Position numbers and translations under genes: made by a program. A stretch of 64,000 nt of DNA. Origin: Chloroflexota bacterium (GTDB lineage: Bacteria; Chloroflexota; Chloroflexia; Chloroflexales; Herpetosiphonaceae). Under the pieces are notes generated by a model, which was not told the DNA's origin, did not search any database, and saw only the letters and a list, made by a program, of their open reading frames with translations. Positions 9,163-17,090 of this stretch are shown piece after piece. The stretch's first letter is position 1, and the number at the start of each line of letters is the position of its first letter. The DNA is taken from the NCBI GenBank assembly GCA_020161265.1, contig JAIUOC010000011.1:1-64000 (forward strand), read 5' to 3'.

Positions 9163-9801
9163 ATGTTATATGGTTTTGACGATTTTTCTTCGCGACGACG
9201 CACCCTCTTCTTGATTGCGCTGGCAGCTGCTTTGGTCTGGATGATCTTGCAGTTTCGTGGTCGGAGCAATGCCTTTTATAGCTCGATGAGTGCCCCAGGC
9301 CGACCTGCCCAATCTGCCAGTGGCAATCTCGCTGGCTCGTTTGGGGCCATCGACGGCGATAGTATTTTGGGTGTACCAACCATTTCTGCTGCAAAAATCG
9401 ATCAGGTGCTCAGTTCTTACAATTCTCCAGCAACTGGCAAGGGTCAAGTGATTTATGATATGGGTATCAAGTATGGCATCGATCCAGCCTACTGCCTAGC
9501 CTTTTTCATTCACGAATCGACTGCCGGAACCCAAGGTGTCGCGCGAGTCACGCAATCGATTGGCAATATTCGCACCACCGCTGGCTATGAAGATTACCAA
9601 GGCTATCGCAAATACCCAAGCTGGGACGAAGGTATCGAAGATTGGTACAAGCTGATTCGCAATTTATATATCGACGAATGGCAACTGACAACAATTCAAG
9701 ATATTATTCCAGTGTATGCGCCGCCAGTTGAAAACGACACCAACCATTATGTCGAAACGGTGCGCACATTGGTCAACTCATGGAGAGCAGCAGGTTCATG
9801 A
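9163..9801 (+). CDS. Membrane-anchored glucosaminidase-like wall hydrolase
   Basis: A 212-residue protein: basic N-terminus, membrane helix about 14-31, a low-complexity linker, and a lysozyme-like domain from about 75 to the end. The segment GIDPAYCLAFFIHEST carries the family's conserved glutamate (E118), followed by a GNIRT motif and a SWDEGIEDWYKLI helix typical of the mannosyl-glycoprotein endo-beta-N-acetylglucosaminidase family (Pfam Glucosaminidase). Such enzymes cut the peptidoglycan glycan strand. Start ATG 9163 has CAGGAGA upstream. The stop overlaps the next start (ATGA at 9798-9801), a sign of translational coupling. Confidence 0.82.
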   Translation: MLYGFDDFSSRRRTLFLIALAAALVWMILQFRGRSNAFYSSMSAPGRPAQSASGNLAGSFGAIDGDSILGVPTISAAKIDQVLSSYNSPATGKGQVIYDMGIKYGIDPAYCLAFFIHESTAGTQGVARVTQSIGNIRTTAGYEDYQGYRKYPSWDEGIEDWYKLIRNLYIDEWQLTTIQDIIPVYAPPVENDTNHYVETVRTLVNSWRAAGS

Positions 9802-10439
9802 ATTGGTATGATTTGAGCGATTACGGCAATAACTATAAACGTGGTGCAGTCGCCCTCGGCTTGATTGTGGTGCTCTTTTTGTTGCTCAATCGTCCTTCTA
9901 CACCCACAATCAGCGCTTGGCGCGGTGAAAACCCCAGCGTCGCGGGACTCTCTGGCTCAGCAATTCAGGTTGGCCAGGGCGATACCTTGGTCGCGCCACC
10001 AGGCATTTCAAGCGATCAGCCATGGGGCAATCCAGTTGCTGCCAATCGGGTAGTAATGACCCAAGGCTATGGGGTTGGCTCACACGCGCCTGCCGAAGTT
10101 TGGGGCGCAATCGATCTAGCGGTTGATGGTAATGGCGATGGCGCGGCTGATCCAGCTGGTTCGGTCGGCGCACCAGTTCGCGCGACCATGAGCGGCTATA
10201 TCGAGGTTACCGCCGATTCGTGGCCAGCAGGTAACCATATTTGGGTTATCGGCAACGAATATAAAACTGGCTACGCCCACCTCTCCGAGTTCAAAGTGCA
10301 AGATGGCGATTATGTTGAACGTGGCACAATCATCGGTACGATCGGTTCAACTGGATCATCGAGCGGCCCGCACCTCGACTACCAAATTTGGCATAATGGG
10401 GTTAACCAAAATCCCCTCAACTACCACCCGTTACCGTAA
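9798..10439 (+). CDS. LytM/M23-like domain membrane protein with altered metal ligands
   Basis: A 213-residue protein with one membrane helix (about 16-30) and a C-terminal M23 (lysostaphin-type) domain. The fold signature is clear: GAIDLAVDG (103-111), YAHLS (159-163) and SSGPHLDYQIW near 188-198. Compared with the usual HxxxD...HxH zinc site, the first His position is Trp102 and the last His is Asp194; Asp106, His161 and His192 remain, and His96 might substitute. It is therefore either a variant endopeptidase or a non-catalytic activator like EnvC/NlpD. Start ATG 9798 overlaps the upstream stop. Confidence 0.82.
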   Translation: MNWYDLSDYGNNYKRGAVALGLIVVLFLLLNRPSTPTISAWRGENPSVAGLSGSAIQVGQGDTLVAPPGISSDQPWGNPVAANRVVMTQGYGVGSHAPAEVWGAIDLAVDGNGDGAADPAGSVGAPVRATMSGYIEVTADSWPAGNHIWVIGNEYKTGYAHLSEFKVQDGDYVERGTIIGTIGSTGSSSGPHLDYQIWHNGVNQNPLNYHPLP

Positions 10440-10468
10440 TGTTTTTCGCGCTAAAAATAGATTATCCT

Positions 10469-10503
10469 AAAAGCATGAATCGCTTTGATTCATGCTTTTC
10501 TTT
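10469..10503 (+). terminator. Strong intrinsic terminator of the wall operon
   Basis: AAAAGCATGAATC (10469-10481) pairs with GATTCATGCTTTT (10487-10499) across a 5-base loop; the stem's A/T base and the following CTTTT supply the U-tract. It ends the 8553-10439 operon. Confidence 0.88.
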
Positions 10504-10540
10504 TGCTCAGTTTCCTCATTGATCGAACATACGAGGCACT

Positions 10541-11593
10541 ATGGCTCTAGCAACGCCCACGCCCCAACAATCGCTGGTTGAGCGAATTCGGCTTTTGGTG
10601 ATTGCCCAAACCGTCATGGTTGGCTTAATTGGCATTGCCACTTGGTTTTTGGTTGAAATTCCCAAGGAGCGGGCGGGAGTTGCGCTGGGTCTAGCGCTCG
10701 TTACGACTATCAATGTTTTTCTCTATCTATTGCGCAAATCACGCCATGCCCCACGGATCGTCGTGGTCAATTTCTTGTTGATCGTCGGGGTGATTGTGCT
10801 AACCGATGCGACTGGGGCACAATTATCGGGCATGAATTGGACGTTGTATCTAATTTGGCCAGCCTTGACCATGTTGGTACTGCGCGAATTACGCTATGTG
10901 CTGGTGGTCAGTGTCGTTACCTTGGCAGCATTAATTACCTTCCCCTTGCTCGAAATTTATGGGGTGATTCCGCTGGAGTTAATGATTCCTGCGCCGATGT
11001 TGCTGTTGAAATTGATTATTTTTGTGGTCGTTTTTTTGATTTTGACTTCCATGATGATCGTGATTGGCTTGGCTGATCAGCGCAGTCAAAAAGTGCTAGC
11101 TGAACATACGGCATTAATCACCAATCAACAAGCTGAATTAGCGCAGGCCAACCAATCGCTGCAAGCAGGCAACCACCAATTACAAGCCTTGGCCCAACGT
11201 CAAGAAAGCCTGCTTAATCAAATTCAACTGCTCGAAGCACCCATTATCCGCTTGGGCAATAATGCGATTTTGCTGCCAATTACGGGCATGCTCGATCAAC
11301 AACGGATTAGCCATATTCGCAGCGCCGTGCTCCAACAAATTTACCAACTACGAGCGCAACATTTAATTCTCGATATGACTGGAGCATTATTGCCTGATGC
11401 CAGCGTATTGCCCGATTTTGCTGATCTGTTGGCAGCGATTAAACTCTTGGGCTGTGAGGTGCGGGTTACCGGCATGACCAGCGAGATTGTCCAGCAATTG
11501 GTCTTTACCGATGTCGATTTGCGCATTTTTGGCAAAACTGGCCAGCTGGAGCAATTGATTCAAGAGGTTTTACAGCCTTCAAAAGGGAAATAG
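10541..11593 (+). CDS. Membrane protein with RsbR-like STAS domain
   Basis: A 350-residue protein: about six membrane helices (18-175), a Gln/Ala-rich coiled coil (about 185-225) and a C-terminal STAS domain (about 230-345). The STAS part has the RsbR hallmarks: an APIIRLGNNAILLPITGMLD entry, LILDMTGA, and VRVTGMTSEIVQQL, so the Thr positions phosphorylated in stressosome proteins appear kept. RsbR-type proteins sense a signal N-terminally and scaffold a partner-switching complex. No RsbS, RsbT or PP2C gene is adjacent, so partners must be elsewhere. Its 3' end overlaps the convergent gene at 11579 by 15 bases. Confidence 0.82.
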   Translation: MALATPTPQQSLVERIRLLVIAQTVMVGLIGIATWFLVEIPKERAGVALGLALVTTINVFLYLLRKSRHAPRIVVVNFLLIVGVIVLTDATGAQLSGMNWTLYLIWPALTMLVLRELRYVLVVSVVTLAALITFPLLEIYGVIPLELMIPAPMLLLKLIIFVVVFLILTSMMIVIGLADQRSQKVLAEHTALITNQQAELAQANQSLQAGNHQLQALAQRQESLLNQIQLLEAPIIRLGNNAILLPITGMLDQQRISHIRSAVLQQIYQLRAQHLILDMTGALLPDASVLPDFADLLAAIKLLGCEVRVTGMTSEIVQQLVFTDVDLRIFGKTGQLEQLIQEVLQPSKGK

Positions 11594-12943
11594 CTCTTCG
11601 ATTGAGATTAATTGCAACGAGCCAGTTGGGCATTGGCTCAAACAAGCTCGATCATCATAGCCTGCACATAAATCGCATTTACTCGCCACAGTTTTGGGCT
11701 GAATTTGATGTGATTGCTGGCGCATCCGCTGCCAAAGCTGCCAAAGTGGCCCTTGCTGGTTCTGCAAAAAGATCGTTTGCGATTCAACGGCATCATAAGG
11801 GCAGGCCACAACGCACTCATTGCAGCCAGTACAAGCATCAGTAATACGTAACGCCCCATTATCATCCCACTGAATCGCAGCTTCGGGGCAAGCCTCAACG
11901 CATTCGGCCCCAACCCGACACTGCCGACAACTCTGAGTAATATCCCAATCTTCAATTTTAGCGCCATTGAGCCGCATGCGGGTTTGACCAAAGCGCTCAG
12001 CACAAGCCTGCTCGCAAATTCGGCAATCGGGCGGGCATTGCGCAGGCTGGCGCACCAACACATGCGAGCCACGAAACATGCCATAGCGCACCGCCACCTT
12101 GATCAAATGCTGACGAGTTTGGTCTCCGCGTACTCGCTCTGAGTGATGCACCCGTTCATCGATCACCCGCCGTACCGCCGCTTCAAGCGAAGGATGTTGA
12201 GCAACTTGGGCTGCAAAAACTGCACCAGGTAGGTGCAAGCAGCGAGTTGGAGTTAAACAGCGTAAAGTGGCATTGTGCGGTGTTGCCGAGAGCAAAGCCA
12301 TCTCGCCAAAAAAATCGCCATCGCTGAGGGTTGCCACGATAACGCCATGTTGCTCAACCGCAATTTGGCCTTGTTCGATTAAATATAAAGCTTGGCCAGC
12401 CGAGCCTTGCTCAAAAATCACGGTATTGCGGCCAAATTCTTGGCGCGTCAGTTGGGTTGCCAACAAGGCGCGTTCTTCAACGCTGACATGACTGAACAAC
12501 GGCACACGGCTCAGGGCACTAACGGCGCGGCGTTGCAAATAGCTCGCTTCGAGCAAGTGCATAAATAGTGGCAGATGTTGCTTTTTTTCATGCAAACGCT
12601 CAATCGACCATTGCAACGCGAAAATTTGGGTTTGCGCTTGGACGGCATACAACAGCGAGTGTGAGCTAAAAAAGATGCTATTGCCAAAAAAATCGCCCTC
12701 GCCCAACTCGCCAATTGAAATCGGCTCACCATCGCGATCAAGAATCACGGTATCGGCCACGCCGCTCAAAATCACATAACATTGGCTGCTACGTAAACGG
12801 GCAATCGGAATCGTGTCGCCTGCCGCAAAAGCCCGAAAAACCCCAATTCGCGCCAAAATTGTGGCTTCGTTGGTGGGTAATTCGGCCAAATTGGGCAGGC
12901 TCCGCAAAGCATCAACTTGGAGATTGAGCGCGAGAGGAGCCAT
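11579..12943 (-). CDS. Double cyclic-nucleotide-binding domain fused to a polyferredoxin
   Basis: A 454-residue fusion. Residues about 25-130 and 145-255 are two CRP-like cNMP-binding barrels; the second has the phosphate-binding-cassette pattern GDFFGEMALLS but then ATPHNATLRC rather than the usual R-T/S, so cAMP binding is uncertain. After a helical linker comes a cysteine-rich C-terminus with four Cys groups: CPPDCRICEQAC, CRQCRVGAECVEACP, CTGCNECVVACP and CDLCAGYDDRACLSQCP. This is the pattern of multi-[4Fe-4S] electron-transfer subunits. There is no DNA-binding helix-turn-helix. Similar fusions accompany redox enzymes, but none is adjacent here. Start ATG 12943 with GAGG upstream. Confidence 0.85.
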   Translation of the reverse strand: MAPLALNLQVDALRSLPNLAELPTNEATILARIGVFRAFAAGDTIPIARLRSSQCYVILSGVADTVILDRDGEPISIGELGEGDFFGNSIFFSSHSLLYAVQAQTQIFALQWSIERLHEKKQHLPLFMHLLEASYLQRRAVSALSRVPLFSHVSVEERALLATQLTRQEFGRNTVIFEQGSAGQALYLIEQGQIAVEQHGVIVATLSDGDFFGEMALLSATPHNATLRCLTPTRCLHLPGAVFAAQVAQHPSLEAAVRRVIDERVHHSERVRGDQTRQHLIKVAVRYGMFRGSHVLVRQPAQCPPDCRICEQACAERFGQTRMRLNGAKIEDWDITQSCRQCRVGAECVEACPEAAIQWDDNGALRITDACTGCNECVVACPYDAVESQTIFLQNQQGPLWQLWQRMRQQSHQIQPKTVASKCDLCAGYDDRACLSQCPTGSLQLISIEELFPF

Positions 12944-12957
12944 ACATTGAGCCTCAA

Positions 12958-14301
12958 TTATTGAGTTTGTTGATAGTGATAGGGTAAACTACGCCGCATA
13001 TGTTCATCGGCCATTTGCCATGAATGATTGGCATTTGGCACCACCCCGCTGAGCCGATTGTGCGCCCCGACTTCGCGCAACAGTTCATCGAGCCGTGCCC
13101 CACGATAATAATTGACATTGGGTTCGGCGGATTCAGGCCCATATTCGATCAACCATTGCAATTTTGAAGCCTGCGCTCCATCAATTCGCAGCAAGGTCAA
13201 TGGATTATGTTGGGCTGCAAAGGTATGGTCGCGTGGCATACCAAAGTTGGCATCAAATAAATCGCGTTCGAACACACTATCGCGGGCAGCGATCATTTCG
13301 GCATTCTCAGGGTCGTCCCAAAAGAATAAGCCATCGTAAGCCCCAACCGAGGCCCACTCGTTGGGATGGCGCAAGGCTTGATTAACACTGATAAAGCCGC
13401 CCAACGAAAAGCCATCAAGCGAACGATGCGCACCGCCAAACAGCACTGGATAATGGGTTTCGATATAGGGAATCAAATCGCGATAGATAAAATCTTCGAA
13501 TAAGCCAGTGCCCAGCGACGGATCAGCCGCCAATTTGGCTGAATGCAGATTGATGCCCAAACTATGGACTGCATCGTTGGTGCTGGTCATACCTGGAAAA
13601 ATCAAGACCATTGGGCCAACGCGATCGTGGCGGCGCAATTCCTCGTAGACATCAATCACATTGCGATTACCACCGCGCGTCCCATCTTCAGTTTTATTGA
13701 TCCATTCACGTTCATGGCCACGGAAAAGATAGAGGCTTGGTACGCGCAGATTTTCGTCATTACGGGTTTCAACTGGCACATAAATATAAAATATACGGGT
13801 AATTCCCAAAGCTTGGCTGAAAAAATCGACCCGTTCAACCCGCTCATCGTAGATTTTAGCCGAATCACGCTGACGATCAGCCCAAGCCGCCACTGTACCC
13901 TTGACTTGCGCACCACTGGCGGCAATCCCAGTGCGATTGGGAATTTCACTGCCATCGAGTGATTTTTCGACGTTCGACCATGAACCACGGGTTAACTTGA
14001 AATCAAGCTGCAAGCCATGGGTAAACGGCCAAGCGCCATAGGCAATATCGGCGCTACGCGAGAGCACATAGGTCGGATCATTCGGTCGCCACTGATTAAA
14101 CGAACCAGTCAGGTACAGTTGATCGCCGGGCGCGGTATCGGCAGGAATTTTAAACTCAAAATTGACCAACGGTGTGGCTTCGAGCGGAGTGGCTGCTGGA
14201 ATCGTGCGTTGCCGCCCAACCATCACACCCAAGCCAAAAGCCAGCCCCAGCCCAACCACAAATAAGATTAAGGTCAACCACATGCTTCGTGCTCGTTTCA
14301 A
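12958..14301 (-). CDS. Membrane-anchored esterase with N-terminal carbohydrate-binding-like domain
   Basis: A 447-residue protein. A membrane helix (about 8-28) follows a KRAR cluster. A beta-sandwich reminiscent of CBM20/CBM48 spans about 48-130 (LYLTGSFNQWRPNDP), and an enterochelin-esterase/esterase-D-like alpha/beta hydrolase spans about 165-447. The nucleophile elbow is GFSLGG, and a His near the C-terminus (NANHSW) would complete the triad. The longer reading starts with TTG at 14301, overlapping the upstream stop (TTGA); an ATG at 14283 is the alternative but loses the positive residues that normally precede a membrane helix. The natural substrate is unknown. Confidence 0.8.
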   Translation of the reverse strand: MKRARSMWLTLILFVVGLGLAFGLGVMVGRQRTIPAATPLEATPLVNFEFKIPADTAPGDQLYLTGSFNQWRPNDPTYVLSRSADIAYGAWPFTHGLQLDFKLTRGSWSNVEKSLDGSEIPNRTGIAASGAQVKGTVAAWADRQRDSAKIYDERVERVDFFSQALGITRIFYIYVPVETRNDENLRVPSLYLFRGHEREWINKTEDGTRGGNRNVIDVYEELRRHDRVGPMVLIFPGMTSTNDAVHSLGINLHSAKLAADPSLGTGLFEDFIYRDLIPYIETHYPVLFGGAHRSLDGFSLGGFISVNQALRHPNEWASVGAYDGLFFWDDPENAEMIAARDSVFERDLFDANFGMPRDHTFAAQHNPLTLLRIDGAQASKLQWLIEYGPESAEPNVNYYRGARLDELLREVGAHNRLSGVVPNANHSWQMADEHMRRSLPYHYQQTQ

Positions 14302-14774
14302 CGCTGAACAAGATCGTGGTAAGCGCCACGATAATAGAGCAGCGGCAGGCCATCGCGCAGGGTTACATGCTCAACTTGGCCAATAAAAATAGTATGATCG
14401 CCGCCATCAACTGCCTGAAACAGCCCACATTCCATGTTGGCCAAGGCTCCATCGAGCAATGGAATACTGCGATTGCCAGCAGCCGCAGTAATTTCCGACC
14501 AGTCGTGTTTTTGTGGGCCAGCAAAGTGGCGCGACAACGATTCTTGCTCGCTGCTCAAAATATTGATCGCAAAAGCCTGCGCTTGGAGCAACAGATCGTG
14601 CATCGGCGAACGTTTATCAATCGCAATAATCGTCAAAGCTGGATCTAAAGAGAGCGAGGCAAAGGCGCTAACCGTTAAACCATAGGGCTTTGCATCCACG
14701 ATCGTTGTCACTACAGTTACACCACTGGCAAAACGGCTCATTGCTTGCCGAAACAAAGCAGGGTCAAGCGTCAT
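14298..14774 (-). CDS. Flavin reductase-like (FMN-binding split barrel) protein
   Basis: A 158-residue protein of the HpaC/flavin reductase family, which uses NAD(P)H to reduce FMN/FAD for a partner monooxygenase or other acceptor. The N-terminal FASGVTVVTT and the SAFASLSLDPAL flavin-binding segments are clear, as is the NILSSEQESLSRHFAG helix. Start ATG 14774 is chosen for the GAGGAA upstream; a longer frame to 14960 runs through intergenic repeats and is rejected. The stop overlaps the TTG start of the esterase, so the two are probably co-transcribed. No monooxygenase partner lies next to it. Confidence 0.87.
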   Translation of the reverse strand: MTLDPALFRQAMSRFASGVTVVTTIVDAKPYGLTVSAFASLSLDPALTIIAIDKRSPMHDLLLQAQAFAINILSSEQESLSRHFAGPQKHDWSEITAAAGNRSIPLLDGALANMECGLFQAVDGGDHTIFIGQVEHVTLRDGLPLLYYRGAYHDLVQR

Positions 14775-15172
14775 CGAATATTCCTCATACAGATTGCTGC
14801 GGGTATTGTAACGAGGTTCAAATCTCAATGCAAGATTGGGGATCGGTCGTTGGGGACTGGGGATCGGTTTTAATTCTGCAAAGAACGCGAAGGTTGAAAC
14901 CGCGAAGGACGCGAAGAGCGCGAAGTGTCTGTTTTGCCACAGATTGGCACTGATATTCATCCCTTATCCCTCATACTTGTCAAGGCGCTAGATTAAATGC
15001 CGATCCCCAATTACCGATCCCCAACCCCCAAAGGCCATTATTTGCCCGCCGCTAGGCCTCTATGCTATTATCGCTGCTAGAATAGTAGGTTTATTTGCTC
15101 CAACAGCGTTAAGGGGTTTGGCTCCGATGACTGCTTGGTGCTCGCCTAGCTCAGTTAGGAGTCTAAAAATTC
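14775..15172. other. Intergenic region with inverted repeat modules, upstream of tyrS
   Basis: No gene seen. GATTGGGGATCGG-type modules near 14836-14872 recur in inverted orientation near 14999-15030 (CCGATCCCCAAT), and a CGCGAAGGACGCGAAG module lies between. The last ~110 bases should hold the tyrS promoter; the region was checked for a T-box specifier and its AGGGTGGNACCGCG signature, and neither was found. Confidence 0.5.
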
Positions 15173-16354
15173 ATGTTGACGATTGATGAAATTTTATCGC
15201 GGGGCGTGTCTGAGGTTATTGTTGAGGCCAATGTTCGCCGCAAATTAAATGCTGGCAAACCATTACGGCTTAAATTGGGCATCGATCCAACCCGCAGCGA
15301 TATTCATATTGGCCATGCTGTGGCGTTGCGCAAGATGCGCCAATTTCAAGAGCTTGGCCATACCGTGGTGTTAATTGTGGGCGACTGGACGGCTCAAATC
15401 GGCGACCCAACGGGCCGTGACGAAAGCCGCCCACGCTTGACGGTCGAAGAAACCAAAAGCAACGCCAAATATTACATGGATCAAGTGTTTAAAGTGATTG
15501 ATCCAGCCAAAACCGAGGTTCGCTGGCAAAGCGAATGGTTCGGCCAGTTTGATCTTGAAAAAGCTTTTGGCTTGATTGGTCGCTTTACCGTTAACCAAAT
15601 GTTGGCTCACGAAACCTTTCGTAAGCGCTACGAAGCAGGCCAGCAGTTAACTGTGCTTGAATTGATGTATCCCATGCTGCAAGCCTACGATTCAATTGCG
15701 ATCAAGCCTGATATCGAGTTTGGTGGCACTGACCAAAAATTCAACATTTTGGCGGGGCGGCAATTGATGGAACAAATGGGTATGGAGCCACAGGATGTGA
15801 TCCTCGTGCCATTAATTATTGGGACTGATGGCCGCAAGATGAGCAAAAGTTTCAACAATTCGGTTGATATTTTAATGTCGCCCAATGATAAGTATGGCAA
15901 AATTATGTCAATGGGTGATGATGTTTTGCCAGTTTATTACGAAGTTTGGAGCGATGCACCGCTGGCTGAAGTCAAGGCCATGCCGGAAGCGATCAAAGCT
16001 GGCAGCGTCAATCCCCGCGATCTCAAGATGCAACTGGCGCGTGATATTATTCGCCAACTTGATGGTGAAGCGGCAGCGGCTGAGGCCGAGGCTGAATTTA
16101 TTCGCGTGTTTCAACAACGCGATTTGCCAACCGACATGCCCGAAGTAGCACTCAGCGAAGCGACCAACATCGTCGATTTGTTGGTTGCAACCAAGCTGGC
16201 CGCTAGCAAAGGCGAGGCTCGCCGCTTGATTGATGGCGGTGGTGTGCGCTTGGCGGGCGAAAAAATTAGCAGCTACGATAGCTTGGTCCAACCAGTTGGC
16301 GAACAAATTTTACAAGTTGGGCGGCGCAAATTTGTGAAATTACTTGGTAATTAG
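15173..16354 (+). CDS. tyrS: Tyrosyl-tRNA synthetase
   Basis: A 393-residue class I synthetase that charges tRNA-Tyr. The HIGH motif is at 45-48 in DIHIGHAV, the KMSKS loop at 222-226, and an S4 RNA-binding domain fills about 330-393. It resembles the shorter TyrZ-type synthetases rather than the E. coli form. Start ATG 15173 has AGGAG upstream. Confidence 0.96.
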   Translation: MLTIDEILSRGVSEVIVEANVRRKLNAGKPLRLKLGIDPTRSDIHIGHAVALRKMRQFQELGHTVVLIVGDWTAQIGDPTGRDESRPRLTVEETKSNAKYYMDQVFKVIDPAKTEVRWQSEWFGQFDLEKAFGLIGRFTVNQMLAHETFRKRYEAGQQLTVLELMYPMLQAYDSIAIKPDIEFGGTDQKFNILAGRQLMEQMGMEPQDVILVPLIIGTDGRKMSKSFNNSVDILMSPNDKYGKIMSMGDDVLPVYYEVWSDAPLAEVKAMPEAIKAGSVNPRDLKMQLARDIIRQLDGEAAAAEAEAEFIRVFQQRDLPTDMPEVALSEATNIVDLLVATKLAASKGEARRLIDGGGVRLAGEKISSYDSLVQPVGEQILQVGRRKFVKLLGN

Positions 16355-16405
16355 CGCTAGATGCGAGGGTGCTGTGGCGGGTTCGCTCGTCACAGCAAAA
16401 GGCTT

Positions 16406-16987
16406 ATGGATCAACCGTTTCCGTTGGCGACCGCCTGTTTTAAATGTTGGCGCAGAGTTCAAGAACGTAACTGCATTGTGCATGGCTATGGCGATGCCAA
16501 CGCCAAAGTGATGTTCGTGGGCGAAGTGCCCGAAAGTTTGGGAGCCAATCAGACTGGCGTGCCATGGACGCGTACTGTCGCTGGTCAGCGTTTACAGGTG
16601 TTGCTGCGTGCCTTACGTTTGCGCACAGCCTCTGATCCTGAGCATGAAGAACCACGTTTGGTCGGCGCATACCTGACCTATCTGGTTCGTTGTAGCACCC
16701 ATGCCGATAGCCCACCAACTATGGTCGAAACCTCAAACTGCGTTGCCTATCTTTGGCGCGAGCTGGTATTGGTCAACCCACGGATCATCGTAACGGTTGG
16801 CGAAGCACCAACCCGTTTGATGTGTGCTAAATTGTTTGGCCATGTGCCAGGCAATGTCGAATCGATGCATGCCCAACCCTTGCCTGTTGATCAACGGATT
16901 CTGCTGCCGATGATCGATCTTGAAACCATCACCAAAGAAGAAGCCCACGTTTTTGCTCGCGTTTTATCGGCCCTGTTGGAAGAGTAG
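16406..16987 (+). CDS. Uracil-DNA glycosylase superfamily protein (family 4-like), altered active site
   Basis: A 193-residue protein with the family 4 UDG architecture. The four iron-sulfur cysteines are present as CFKC near the N-terminus, VRCST and SNC in the middle. The first catalytic motif, normally GExPGxxED, reads GEVPESLGANQTG, and the GRAGQLL motif reads TVAGQRLQVLL, so the residues that activate water are not obvious. It could be a diverged repair glycosylase or a family member with another nucleic-acid role. The ATG at 16406 is chosen (AAAGG upstream); an earlier ATG at 16361 lies almost at the tyrS stop. Confidence 0.72.
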   Translation: MDQPFPLATACFKCWRRVQERNCIVHGYGDANAKVMFVGEVPESLGANQTGVPWTRTVAGQRLQVLLRALRLRTASDPEHEEPRLVGAYLTYLVRCSTHADSPPTMVETSNCVAYLWRELVLVNPRIIVTVGEAPTRLMCAKLFGHVPGNVESMHAQPLPVDQRILLPMIDLETITKEEAHVFARVLSALLEE

Positions 16988-17090
16988 CAAACTGCGTTAT
17001 ACTCTCACCAGAGGATTTCAGGATCGCGAAATTTCTCCCATATCACTCAACCTGCTAGGCTCTGACCTAGCCTTAAAGCGAGCAAAAGGT

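Noticed and set aside
14775..14960. N-terminal extension of the flavin reductase
   Set aside because: The added 62 residues translate repeat modules (for example AVSTFAFFAEL) and the internal ATG at 14774 has a ribosome binding site and starts the family match.
15040..15172. T-box riboswitch upstream of tyrS
   Set aside because: No specifier-loop structure, no antiterminator signature and no U-tract terminator could be found.
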